64,000 nt of DNA from Monoplex corrugatus (GCA_030674185.1 JAPXFY010000023.1:14814686-14878685), one strand, 5' to 3'. Shown: positions 54,653-64,000, numbered from the stretch's first letter. Notes: generated from the sequence alone by a model not told the origin. Made by a program: numbers and translations.

Positions 54653-56200
54653 TTATGCGGAGGAGAAAAGGTGAGTTTTGAGAGCGGACTTGAAGGAGAC
54701 AAAAGTAGGTTGCTGACGGACTGAGAGAGGAAGTTTGTTCCAGGAGAGTGGACCAGAAACAGAGAAGGCTCGTGGACCATAGGTATTGAGCTTAGTGCGT
54801 GGAAAGCGAAAAGTCAGAGGATCGGAGGCAGAGCGGAGGGTACGTGAGGGAACATAGATCTCAAGTAGGCTTGACAGGTAATCGGGGGCTGCGTTATTGA
54901 GGCTTTTGTAGCACATGGTGTCTAGTTTGTACTGTATGCGCTTTGATACAGGGAGCCAGTGAAGTTGTGCCAGGAGAGGAGATATGTGATCAGCTTTTTT
55001 CTTTTTGAGTACAAGGCGTACAGCATTGTTTTGAATGCGCTGTAGGATGTGAATGGTGGAGGCAGGAAGACCAGACAGGAGTGAATTGCAATAGTCAATG
55101 CGAGACATTATGAAGGAGAGAACGAGTTTTGCAGTTGTTTCGACAGAGAGATACTTCCTGATCAGCCTTATACGATGGAGATGATAGTAGCAGGATCTGG
55201 CAGTTTGAGAAACAAAGTTGTTCATGGAGAGGGTAGAGTCAATGCAGACACCAAGGTTTTTAGCTGAATCAGAAATTGGGACTGATGTGTTACATAATGG
55301 GAGAGAAAGAGGAGGCAGCTGAGAAAGTTTCTGACGGGTGCCAATGAGGATAGCTTCTGTTTTGTCGTCATTAAGCTGAAGTCTATTGTGTGTCATCCAG
55401 TTCTTAATGTCCGAGTAACACTCAGTGGTGCGAGTCAACAGGCGTTGTATATTATCAGGTGAGTCACTGTCTTGAAGTTGGGTGTCATCAGCATAGAAGT
55501 GGTGTTTTATAGAATGGGAGTTGATGATGGTGGACAGGGGGGAGGTGTAAAGAGTGAAAAGAACAGGGCCAAGGACAGATCCTTGTGGAACACCACAGGT
55601 CAGGTATGCAGGTTGAGAGTAAGTGCCATTGATGAGAACGGTTTGTTTTCTGTTGGATAGGTATGAAGTGAACCAAGACAGAGCAATGTCAGAGATGCCA
55701 AAAGTATGATGAAGTCTAGAAAGGAGAATACCATGATCAATGGTATCAAAGGCTGCAGACAGATCAAGGAGTGTGAGGAGAGAGACTTTGCCAGTATCAG
55801 TTGCAAGGAGGAGATTGTTGAGAATGTGTAGTAGGGCAGTTTCAGTGCTATGGCACTGGCGGTAGGCTGACTGGAAAGGATTGAGGAGATTGTTGGCAGA
55901 CAGGTGAGAGTTCAGCTGGTTGAGGACGACTTTTTCAAGGAGTTTTGACAAGAAAAAGAGATTAGAGATAGGCCGGTAATTTTTCAGTTCATTTGGATCT
56001 AAATTGTGTTTCTTGAGGAGAGGGTGAACAATGGCAGACTTGAAAGAATCAGGGACAGTTCCAGTTTGAAGAGAAGTGTTGATGATGTCAGTGATGAATG
56101 GGAGGAGAGTAGGGAGACAGTCGGCGTAGAGAGAACCTGGAAGAGGATCTAGTTCGCAGGTTTTGAACGACATGGATCTGATTGTGTTTGAGAATTTCTT
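54653..56200 (-). CDS. LINE reverse transcriptase
   Basis: Encodes the reverse transcriptase that copies the element at its target site. In order, it shows NYRPISNLFFLSKLLEKVVL, PFQSAYRQCHSTETALLHIL, DLSAAFDTIDHGILLSRL, the motif GVPQGSVLGPVLFTLYTSPL, the catalytic box HHFYADDTQL (about 55480-55500), NRLQLNDDKTEAILIGT, SAKNLGVCIDSTLSM and a C-terminal [14 protein letters not shown] ... LKTHLFSSA-stop. All catalytic aspartates (SAAFD, YADD) are present. The open frame extends upstream to 56392, but homologous protein starts only near 56200, where it should join the endonuclease frame. The two frames are offset by one base there. Confidence 0.92.
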   Translation of the reverse strand, partial: KKFSNTIRSMSFKTCELDPLPGSLYADCLPTLLPFITDIINTSLQTGTVPDSFKSAIVHPLLKKHNLDPNELKNYRPISNLFFLSKLLEKVVLNQLNSHLSANNLLNPFQSAYRQCHSTETALLHILNNLLLATDTGKVSLLTLLDLSAAFDTIDHGILLSRLHHTFGISDIALSWFTSYLSNRKQTVLINGTYSQPAYLTCGVPQGSVLGPVLFTLYTSPLSTIINSHSIKHHFYADDTQLQDSDSPDNIQRLLTRTTECYSDIKNWMTHNRLQLNDDKTEAILIGTRQKLSQLPPLSLPLCNTSVPISDSAKNLGVCIDSTLSMNNFVSQTARSCYYHLHRIRLIRKYLSVETTAKLVLSFIMSRIDYCNSLLSGLPASTIHILQRIQNNAVRLVLKKKKADHISPLLAQLHWLPVSKRIQYKLDTMCYKSLNNAAPDYLSSLLEIYVPSRTLRSASDPLTFRFPRTKLNTYGPRAFSVSGPLSWNKLPLSVRQQPTFVSFKSALKTHLFSSA

Positions 56201-58115
56201 CTTGTGAGACTGGGGTAAAAGTAGTAAGAGGTGTGCCAGAGAAGGAAGGGTCAGGTGGGCATGGTTGACAGGGTGTCCTGTCAAGCCTGTCACGAAGAGT
56301 TTGTATTTTGGTGGTGAAATAGTTGGAGAATACAGATGGGAGTTCTTCATTTGTATGTTTTGTTGGGAGAGGTAAATCTTTTCGTGTGCCAAGGAGATGA
56401 TTCATGGTTGTAAAGAGTTCTTTTGAAGAAGAGGCATTCAGGATTTTGGTTTGGAAATAGCTTGTTTTTGCTGATGCAATGAGGGTGGATACTTTTGTTT
56501 TAGAGGCTTGGAAAAGTTGCCTGTGTACAGTGAGTTTGGATTTGCGCCAGCGGCGCTCTGCTCTGCGGCGGGCACGTTTTGCACAGGCGATCTCATGAGT
56601 GAGCCAGGGGGTAGGGGGGCGGTCAGGTAAAAGACGGGTTGTGGCTGGAGCATGAGTGTCCAGAAGATGGTGGAGAGTAGTATAGAATTCATCCGCAAGG
56701 TTATGTGACTTTTCAGAAAGGAGACGGGAGGCATCAGATGAAAATGTGGAGAGGTCGATAGATTTGAGATTGCGTCGAGTCACTGTGCGCATGGTACGGG
56801 AAGGAGGAGAAATGTCGAGAGAACAGAGAATTGCAGAGTGGTCAGATGGAAGGGCTGAAGTTAGACGGGTAGAAAGAACTAAGCAGTTGTCAGTAGCGGA
56901 ATTTTGGTGATCACGAGAAATGATCCAGTCAAGAATGTGACCTTTTTGATGGGTTGGTTCAGAAATGTGTTGAGTCATATTGTGATTGGACAGAGAGTTG
57001 ATGATATGTCTTGTGTCATAACGGTGAGTGTTGTCATAGTGGACATTGATGTCACCAAGAATGATGAGATTTCCAGGTAAGAGACAGTAGTAATCAAGAA
57101 GTTGATCAAAGTCAGAGAGAAACATGGATGTGGTGAGCTTGTTGGCAGAGCTAGGTGGAGGTCGATAGACACAGGAGAAGGTGATGGGGTGAGGGGTGGA
57201 TTGGAAGGATACTTCAACGTGCTCGAAAGAAGGATGGGAGAAAGGCAGAGACTGCGAGAAAGACAGGCGGGAATGGAGTGAGTCGTTGTAGAGGATGGCG
57301 ATACCACCACCTCGGGATGAGCGATGGAAAGAAGCAAGCCTGTAACCACTCGGAGTGAGACTCACATGTATAGGTTCATGACCAAGGGGGTTAAGCCATG
57401 TTTCGGTGATAAAAGCAATGTCAACATGCTCATCTGCGATAAAGTCAGCAATGACATCGGCTTTGCCATCAGTGCATGTTGACTGAGCGTTAAAAAGGCA
57501 TAGTTTTAGTTTATCACAATGCGGCGGCCTAGGTGGAGACGAAGGCAGCACCGACGGGACAGAAGACGAAGGAGACACCAGCGGGGCAGAAGACGAAGGC
57601 AGCAACGACGGGACAGAAGACGAAGGAGGCACCAGCGGGACAGAAGACAAAGGCAGCACCAGCGGGACAGAAGACGAGGGCAGCGCCGGCGGGACAGAAG
57701 ACGAAAGCGGCATCGGTGGGACAGAAGGTGAAGGCGGCACCGGCGGGACAGAAGACGAAGGCGAAGACGGCAGAGGAGGAGACGAAGTTTGCAGCAGCAA
57801 GATCGAGTGCAGGGGCAGTGGAGAAGACGAAGAAGCAGAAGAGTGGTGTCGGACTGGCACAGCAGGAGGCAGATTGTGCCAAAGTCGGTGGAGACGTCCA
57901 CCACGACAGGATCGCGCAGTGCGGGGCTTAGGACACAGCCCCAGTGTTCGTATGCGCTGGTAGACGCCTCCACCGAGGTAGCACTTGCTGTATTTAAAAA
58001 GTGTCAGTCCAATTTGTTTTATAAAAGAAGGGTCCATAATTGCGAGCCAGTCAGGAGAGCAAGATACTTGCAGAGAACACAAAGGTTTGGGAAAGCTGTA
58101 GCGTTGGGCGAACAC
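56195..58115 (-). CDS. LINE endonuclease region (frame offset from RT)
   Basis: From the first ATG of the frame (58115) or the later MDPSFIKQIGLTLFKYSKCY (58037) the product has a Ser/Pro/Val-rich linker made of ~9-residue repeats such as PSSSVPLVPPSSSVPSLLP (57530-57780). An APE-type endonuclease follows: KLCLFNAQSTCTDGKADVIA, IAFITETWLNPLGHE, SSRGGGIAILYNDSL, FSCVYRPPPS, LGDINVHYDN, HILDWIISRD and SDHSAILCSLD. ETWL, GDIN and SDH are the catalytic and metal-binding motifs. The frame then covers the linker HEIACAKRARRRAERRWRKS to TPVSQEEILK (about 56195). A one-base frame change separates it from the RT, so this copy is probably dead unless translation shifts. Confidence 0.9.
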
Positions 58116-58379
58116 AGTAGGCTAAAATGTAAACACAGTTCACAGATAAAATGTCCGACTTGAGCGGCTGAATTAAAATGATGAAAAGAGGTGTAAAAAC
58201 TTTGAAATCAGATTATCTGGTAAAATATTCAAAATTTAAAAAAAAAATTTACATCACCGTGTGTCGGGATTTAAAAGCAACAAACTGATACAAAATTCAA
58301 TGCATAAAATCAAATAGAACCACGATAAAATCACTGTAAAACACCACACACACTTTTGCTGCCTGCTGGCGCGACATCT

Positions 58380-58700
58380 ACTCACCCCTCTGTATTCCTA
58401 CCTGCTATCACCCCTCTGTATTCCTACCTGCTATCACCCCTCTGTATTCCTACCCGCTATCACCCCTCTGTATTCCTACCTGCTATCACCCCTCTGTATT
58501 CCTACCTGCTATCACCCCTCTGTATTCCTACCCGCTATCACCCCTCTGTATTCCTACCCGCTATCATCCCTCTGTATTCCTACCTGCTATCGCCCCTCTG
58601 TATTCCTACCCGTTATCACCCCTCTGTATTCCTACCTGCTATCGCCTCTCTGTATTCCTACCTGCTATCGCCCCTCTGTATTCCTACCCGTTATCGCCCC
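58380..58700 (+). repeat. 26-bp minisatellite, right part (~12 copies)
   Basis: Continuation of the array at 52890-54345 beyond the LINE; same unit and variants. It ends CGCCCCTCTCCCTCATTCCC, running into the duplicated exon B/intron segment. Confidence 0.95.
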
Positions 58701-58862
58701 TCTCCCTCATTCCCTTTCCTTCAACACATTCAACCATTCCAGACCCACAAACCCAATACCTCGCAGCCTCGTTCAATCGAGTGACTCTAGGGCCTAAGAT
58801 CAGAGGTGAATACCCCCTACAAACGATGGTCTGTGTCCAGTCATCAGAAAGTATTCCCAATC
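58700..58862 (-). pseudogene. Duplicate of peroxidase exon B end and donor
   Basis: Minus strand: SPLILGPRVTRLNEAAR followed by |GTATTGGGTTTGTGGGTCTG GAATGGTTG. Exon B proper reads LPLILGPKVIKFFRLNEPAR |GTATTGGGTTTGTGGGGCTG GAATGGTTG. A deletion removes IKFF and the upstream part is scrambled (GRGYSPL / CRGYSPL), so it is not a usable exon, but the donor is intact. Confidence 0.85.
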
Positions 58863-58867
58863 GCTCT

Positions 58868-59425
58868 CCTTGATATTGTTGTTTAAAGCCCAGCCGACTA
58901 AGTAGAGCCATATCAGGGCTATAACCGCTTCAAAACATACACAATACTTTAACAGGAGGGGAAAAAAAAAAAAAAAAATTGAGTACACATATCAATGCAT
59001 TCGCGCACATAATCTAAGGATATGTCCCTGGCGTTGACCACTCCGTCCAATTCATCGCACAGGGGATTTAAAAAACACACCTGAAGACAAATTTAAGCAT
59101 ACCCAAGGACACCAAAACATATAAAAAAAAAACCAGACATAAACTACCTAAAATTGCTTCCGCATATCTCACCTCCCTGGAGCCAAAAATGCAGTTCATA
59201 CATGTACCCAATTATCAATCCTGAAAAAGTACGTAAGACTTTATCGAACACATACAGGTGAATGGATCAGCAAGGCAAAAATTACAGGAAGAAATGACAG
59301 AAAGCAAAGAAAAGAGGAAGAAACAAAGTCAGTGACAGAAAAGAGGAAATTTCTAGCACAGAATTTCCAGAAAATGGGGATACTACTTATACTGAAAGAG
59401 GCCCCAGCATCCCCACTGGGACGGG
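58868..59425 (-). mobile_element. Dispersed repeat R copy
   Basis: GTTTAAAGCCCAGCCGACTA (58881) ... TATCAATGCATTCGCGCACA ... CCTAAAATTGCTTCCGCATA ... TTTCCAGAAAATGGGGATAC ... GGCCCCAGCATCCCC. An unexpanded, full-looking copy placed within 80 bases of exon B. Confidence 0.82.
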
Positions 59426-59499
59426 GGGGGGGGGGGGGACCTCGCTCTCCTACCCTTCCTTCAACACACACAACCATTCCAGCCCCACAAACCCAATAC

Positions 59500-59740
59500 C
59501 TCGCAGGCTCGTTCAAACGGAAGAACTTGATGACTTTCGGGCCCAGGATCAGAGGCAGGTACTCCTTATAGATGACGTTCTGTGTCTGAGCGATGAGCAG
59601 TGCACGTGCCTGTTGGTACAGCTGTTGGTCAGACCAGGTGGGGTGACGTGTGTGCAGGGCATCAGCCAGCCGGTTATGCTCCAGGTGAAACACCAGGTGT
59701 GTGGCTGTCAGACCCGGGAATACATTCAGCCGGTTGTCTC
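59500..59740 (-). CDS. Haem peroxidase exon B (catalytic Arg, EHNR)
   Basis: After TTTTCTGCCAACAG the exon reads (G)DNRLNVFPGLTATHLVFH, LEHNRLADALHTRHPTWSDQ, QLYQQARALLIAQTQNVIYK and EYLPLILGPKVIKFFRLNEP AR, ending GCGAG|GTATTG (phase 2). AGD.R..E.PGL...H....EHNR.A..L...+P.W.DE.+YQ.AR.I..A..Q...Y.E.LP..LG is the core of animal haem peroxidases. The Arg of GD-N-R is the distal catalytic arginine. The residue three places on, Glu in MPO-type enzymes (ester link to haem), is Val here, and the next is Phe. The exon is open from end to end. Part of it is duplicated downstream. Confidence 0.95.
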
Positions 59741-59767
59741 CTGTTGGCAGAAAAGGTCACAAATAAA

Positions 59768-59910
59768 TATAATCAAAGGACATAACTCTTGAGAACCATC
59801 TCCCATGTTGCATAGAACTTCTCAAATCTAACACAGTTTGCGCTACCCATTCAGCTAGCATAGAAGCAGATACAAAGTACAAAAACAGTAAGCTCAGAAC
59901 ACTCCTCAAA
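59768..59910 (+). mobile_element. Dispersed repeat M, single-arm copy
   Basis: AATCAAAGGACATAACTCTT ... TTGCGCTACCCATTCAGCTA ... ACAGTAAGCTCAGAACACTC. Same as each arm of the hairpin at 49574-49849. It starts 28 bases from the exon B acceptor (upstream in gene sense). Confidence 0.85.
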
Positions 59911-60169
59911 AAGGAGCGCCCAAGCCTACCTTTATATCTGCAACTACCCTACACACAACTATGAGAGAGGAGAGAAATACATACAATATGTTGGTCACAA
60001 ATAAACGGACGCAGAAAGAGGAACGAAGTCCTTCAAAGTTCAATGGTCCTTTCTGATACTTCTTTAGACGTCTGTACATTATATACTCTAATTTGGTATC
60101 AGCAGCCCAAATTATGGTTTCTTGTCGTGCTTTAAAACTACTCTCTGGCTAACATTGTTATTGTTGTTA

Positions 60170-60400
60170 TTGTTATTGTTGTTTAAAGCCCAGCCGACTG
60201 CGTAGAGCCATATCAGGGCTATAACCGCTTCAAAACATACAAAACTTCAACAGGAAAAAAAAAAAATTAAGTACACATATTAAGGCATTCGAGCACATAA
60301 TCTAAGGACATGGCCCTGGCGTTGACCACTCCGTCCAATATATCGCACAGGTGATTCCAAAAACACCTGAATACAAACATAAGCATACCTAAGGACCCGA
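60170..60400 (-). mobile_element. Dispersed repeat R, partial copy
   Basis: GTTTAAAGCCCAGCCGACTG ... ATATCAGGGCTATAACCGCT ... CATGGCCCTGGCGTTGACCA CTCC; truncated before the internal array-forming segment. Confidence 0.8.
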
Positions 60401-60884
60401 CTAACATACATCTACTTAAAAGAACGTTGTAAAAAGATTGCAGGTATCTACCTATGTTTCCAACAAAGATACGAGCATTTCAAAATACAATTTTACCATA
60501 TGTAAAATGACATCAGAAATCGCTGTCTTTACTGGCCCATCACTGACTTTTCCAATATCTTAAGGACAACTGTTTGACCGTTTTCTCATGTTTGTTTTAT
60601 TACAACGATGACATTTCAATATAACACGATAAACCGTTCAATGACAATACTATATTATCTCTTTTATTTGCAGTTTAATATCCTTTCCTCTCCACCCCCT
60701 CCCCTTAATCTTTCTTCTACAGCATGATTTCTGTAGCATCTGATTTCTGCAGCCAGAATTCTGACATCTTGCCATGAGAAATCTTTTCTTTTGTGAGTTG
60801 AGGATGTTATTTCAGATGGTTCTTTCATTCTGTTTCCCTCTCTGTTCTTCCCTCTGTGCGAGTGAGTCAGAGACAGAGAGACGG

Positions 60885-60894
60885 TGTGGTGTGA

Positions 60895-60926
<32 letters not shown>

Positions 60927-60936
60927 CTGTGTGTGT

Positions 60937-60981
<45 letters not shown>

Positions 60982-61021
60982 GTCTGTGTGTGTGTGTGTG
61001 TCTGTGTGTATGTGTATGTGT

Positions 61022-61118
<97 letters not shown>
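60885..61118 (+). repeat. (TG)n microsatellite
   Basis: About 230 bp of (TG)n with TATG/TCTG interruptions, immediately downstream (gene sense) of the peroxidase exon A donor. Confidence 0.98.
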
Positions 61119-61119
<1 letters not shown>

Positions 61120-61122
61120 TAC

Positions 61123-61215
61123 CTGCCACAGGACAGCCCAATAATGGAGGACGGAGCAGACACTTCTGACTGTTGTCTTGAGGCAACAAGCCAAACATGT
61201 CTGTACGTAAGGTAC
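61123..61215 (-). CDS. Haem peroxidase exon A (5'-most visible)
   Basis: After TTTTATGCAG the exon reads (G)TLRTDMFGLLPQDNSQKCLL then RPPLLGCPVAG, ending GTGGCAG|GTAC (phase 1), and continues as AGDNR in exon B. The arrangement G.L+T....LLP.D....C........C..AGD.R is that of animal haem peroxidases just before the catalytic Arg. Domain parts further upstream (the D-H-D distal histidine region and the N-terminal propeptide) must be beyond 61215; I did not find them in the last 2.8 kb. Confidence 0.85.
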
Positions 61216-61254
61216 CTGCATAAAACACACATTGTCTACCATAAATACTAACAC

Positions 61255-61620
61255 TATTACTACCACTAATGCCAATAATAGTGTAATACTATTAACAATG
61301 GTAATAATAACAAATAATGATAATAACAGCAGCAGCAGCAACGACGACAACAATAACAGTAACAACAATAATAATGACAATAATGTTGATGATGATGATG
61401 ATAATAGCAATAATGAGGATTTTAATGATGATGACATTATCAATAACAACAACAACGACGACGATGATGATGATGATGATAATGATGATGATTTTATTGA
61501 TGATGGTATAAATAACAACAACGACAATAACAACAACGGCAACAGTAACAACAATGATGATGATGGTGATAATGATGATATCAATAACAACAACGACAAC
61601 AATGATGATGATGATACAGT
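61255..61620 (+). repeat. Trinucleotide (AAC/GAT-type) low-complexity tract
   Basis: AACAATAACAACAACGACGA and GATGATGATGATGATAATGA runs in an imperfect compound microsatellite. Asn/Asp-rich or Ser/Leu-rich frames over it are artefacts. Confidence 0.93.
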
Positions 61621-61772
61621 AATGACAAAAACTTCATGTACATTGTCGTGCCAACGGTCCACGTCAAAAGCACGCTCATTATAGTATTTTACAGGAATAG
61701 AACGTTTTTACATTTTCAACAACAGACATTGACAAGATACGAAAGGAATACAAATATTATATACCATACTTA

Positions 61773-62793
61773 TGAACCAGAAAGAAAAAAAAACACGAAA
61801 AAAGAATCAGAACGCGTATTTAATACAACGAGACAAGACAGGCGCAAATTTTCGGCCAACTGGCCTTTGTCAAGCGTAAGATCACAAACAAACAAACACC
61901 AAATACAAAAATTAGGAGGAAAAAGACTGAAACTTCCCTGCTGGTTCGTCCGGTGTGAGAAAAGGACTAAACTGATAAAATGACATCATAATGTGTTTGT
62001 GAGTAATAGACCGTATTATCACCATTTTCCCATCTCAGTGAAGTCTTGGCTTTGCGGCTGCACATATCCCTTTTTTGTTTTTATTTTATTTTGGTTTATT
62101 TTTTTAATTAAATGTTTTAATTCTCCTTTTTGAAGACAGGCCCAGCCGTGCTCCGACTTAGGGTTGTTTTTCCCTCTGGGGACTCCGGTTTTTTAGGGTT
62201 GTTTTTCCCTCTGGGGACTCCGGTTTTTTAGGGTTGTTTTTCCCTCCGGGGATTCCGGTTTTCCCTTCAGCCCCTTGGCTGTTGGTTTAGGACGATTTTC
62301 TTCCTATTTCCAGGTCAGACTGGATTCGATGTTCTAGGCACGATCCACTTACATCAGCCATACCTCTTGATTGTATATTTTCCCATTCAGTCGATCATAT
62401 CTCTTATGCATTATTTAATAGTAGGATACTTAACATTCCAAAAACTCCTAGCTAGTGCATCATAGTTTTAATTTTAGCCGTGGACCCTCTTCAGGATAAA
62501 ACAATATTAATTTGGCATGACCACTTTTCAAGATGCAGAATTCATCTCACTTCCGCTCTGACATCATATTTATTCACAAACACATCATGATGTCATTTTA
62601 TCAGTTTAGTCCTTTTCTCACTCTGAACGAACCAGCAGGGAAGTTTCAGTCTTTTTCTCCTAATTTTTGTATTTGGTGTTTGTTCGTGATCTTACGCTTG
62701 ACAAAGGCCAGTTGGCCAAAATTTTGCGCCTGTCTTGTCTGGTTGTATTAAATACGCGTTCTCATTATCCTTTTCTCGTGTTTTTCCTGGTTA
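61773..62793. mobile_element. Foldback element (family F), copy 3, with loop
   Basis: Arms of about 220 bp at 61773-62003 and 62578-62793. GAACGCGTATTTAATACAAC pairs with TTGTATTAAATACGCGTTC, TTTTCGGCCAACTGGCC with GGCCAGTTGGCCAAAA and TAAACTGATAAAATGACATC with GATGTCATTTTATCAGTTTA. The ~575-bp loop has a 43-bp triplicate and no coding potential. GAACGCGGGCAGTCACACTT follows the right arm, as in the other copies. Confidence 0.88.
62160..62275 (+). repeat. 43-bp triplicate
   Basis: Three near-identical units of GGGTTGTTTTTCCCTCTGGG GACTCCGGTTTTTTA inside the loop of the foldback element. Confidence 0.93.
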
Positions 62794-62933
62794 CTGTTTC
62801 CTTGAACGCGGGCAGTCACACTTACTTTGGATTTCATAGCTATGAAGTATAAAGAGGAGCAAAACAATGTAAATGAATCAAAGTATTCACAGGTATATAA
62901 ACCACAGCGCGTACACATGCGTCCTCTCCAACA

Positions 62934-62934
<1 letters not shown>

Positions 62935-62979
<45 letters not shown>

Positions 62980-63194
62980 ACACACACACACACATACAAA
63001 CACACACAATCACACACACACACAAACACACAATCACACACACACACATACACATACACACATACACACAAACACACATACACACACACATACACGCACA
63101 CACATACACAAACACACACACAAACACACACATACGCATACACACAATCAAACACACACAAACACACACACACATACACAAAAACACACACACA

Positions 63195-63255
<61 letters not shown>

Positions 63256-63467
63256 GATAACAAGCTAGGAAAAGAAAGAAGTAGAGGAAGCATTCATAAC
63301 AAAGGAGGTGGGAGGGGGGGGGCATGTAAGCTGTGGGAGCAGATGTCAACTTACGCAATGATGAAAATCGATCAACACACACAACACACACACATACACA
63401 CACACATACACACACACATACACACACACATACACACACGAACACAAACAAACAATCACTCACACAA

Positions 63468-63508
<41 letters not shown>

Positions 63509-63624
63509 CATATACATACACACAAACACACACACACATACACACAAACACACACACAATCTAACACACACACACACAAACACATATACACACACAAACA
63601 CACACAATCACACACACACACAAT

Positions 63625-63674
<50 letters not shown>

Positions 63675-63780
63675 ATGATAAGACAAGAAAGGGAAGAAGT
63701 AGAGGAAGCATTCATAACAAAGGAGGTGGGAGGACATGTAGGATGTGAGAGCAGATGTCAACTTACGCAATGATGAAAAC
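62935..63780 (+). repeat. (CA)n microsatellite with ~420-bp tandem duplication
   Basis: Two (CA)n blocks (62935-63252 and 63372-63671), each followed by GAAGTAGAGGAAGCATTCAT AACAAAGGAGGTGGGAGG ... GCAGATGTCAACTTACGCAA TGATGAAAA. The unit of (CA)n plus ~110-bp unique sequence is therefore tandemly duplicated. Open frames here are artefacts. Confidence 0.95.
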
Positions 63781-64000
63781 ACATCAACTATAGCATTTGC
63801 CACGTCATAAGAGTTATATAAACATTTCTAATAAAACATCTATTTCCATATATACGTCACTCGATCAAGTACATGAGTGGAGCCTGTGGTAGATCCATAG
63901 ATAGCGAGTGAACGATACAGAGACCAACAAGACAGACAGGCAAGTATATCAACTGACAGACAGGTTTATCAACAGACAGACAAGTATATCAACAGACAGA
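63780..64000. other. Right edge, unclassified; short ACAGACAGACA repeat
   Basis: The window ends in an imperfect ~22-bp repeat AACAGACAGACAAGTATATC. Nothing coding was recognised. Confidence 0.6.

Larger units (their letters stand above)
54346..58379 (-). mobile_element. Near full-length LINE inserted in the 26-bp array
   Basis: A ~4.0-kb non-LTR retrotransposon on the minus strand: 5' region from about 58379, APE endonuclease, reverse transcriptase, 3' UTR with a (GTGC/TG)n tract (54420-54505) and terminal TTTGCGCTATATAAATATTG TAATTATTGTAATTATTAT. The array sequence ..CCTGTTAT|..|CACCCCTCTG.. is continuous on removal, with at most a base or two duplicated. There is no RNase H domain. Family placement near CR1/L2-type elements is inference. 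Confidence 0.9.

Noticed and set aside
60884..61169. Cys/Val-rich and Thr/His-rich open frames over TG/CA tracts (also at 62827-63773, 14929-15138, 8352-8716)
   Set aside because: Dinucleotide repeats are open in several frames on both strands; there is no coding evidence.
61232..61684. Asn/Asp-rich frame and Ser/Leu-rich reverse frame
   Set aside because: Low-complexity trinucleotide tract; no flanking coding sequence or splice signals.

Overview
This is a repeat-rich stretch of animal nuclear genome. Genes are split by GT/AG introns and most of the sequence is tandem arrays and mobile elements. Gene content, (CA)n/(TG)n richness, tRNA-derived SINEs and LINE tails ending in GCGCTATATAAATA suggest a lophotrochozoan, probably a gastropod mollusc. 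That placement is inference.

Two convergent genes are recognisable. On the + strand, nine exons from 1022 to 30912 encode the C-terminal two thirds of PA2G4/EBP1 with consistent intron phases and a stop at 30910-30912; the 5' exons lie left of the window. On the - strand, exons from 61215 down to 37823 encode the C-terminal half of an animal haem peroxidase, with recognisable AGD-R, EHNR, RFGH, QRGRDHG and DDIDLF..GVVGPTF blocks. Its 5' exons lie beyond the right edge. The peroxidase reading frame is broken in at least two places, and the glutamate that normally esterifies the haem is replaced by valine.

Region by region: 1-950 is a 46-bp array in a PA2G4 intron; 2.2-4.4 kb is a ~380-bp tandem duplication carrying an internally deleted piggyBac; 7.1-8.3 kb holds LINE scraps; 8.7-9.7 kb is a 37-bp array; 11.7-14.5 kb is a SINE plus a dispersed repeat with a 50-bp array; 15.4-17.5 kb holds a piggyBac MITE, a foldback element and an endonuclease fragment; 18.3-22.9 kb is a ~60-bp array; 24.1-28.1 kb is a LINE with two nested insertions, including an hAT transposon; 31.2-32.1 kb is a 33-bp array after PA2G4; 35-36.5 kb holds three piggyBac MITEs; 37.2-46.5 kb is the 3' half of the peroxidase gene, dominated by tandem arrays; 46.5-50.3 kb holds opposed LINE ends, a 34-bp array and a perfect-looking hairpin; 51.4-52.3 kb is a 50-bp array; 52.9-58.7 kb is a 26-bp array split by a nearly intact LINE; 59-64 kb holds the two 5'-most visible peroxidase exons among CA/TG microsatellites.

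The most unusual theme is that several arrays look like amplified exon edges. The array upstream of peroxidase exon E repeats that exon's start together with its 3' splice site (~74 times). The array downstream repeats its end together with its 5' splice site (~18 times). The array after exon F repeats coding sequence from exon F (~6-7 times). A similar donor-site array follows PA2G4 exon 4 here. The result is tens of candidate decoy splice sites next to each authentic one. I regard this as the best candidate for something undescribed in the window.
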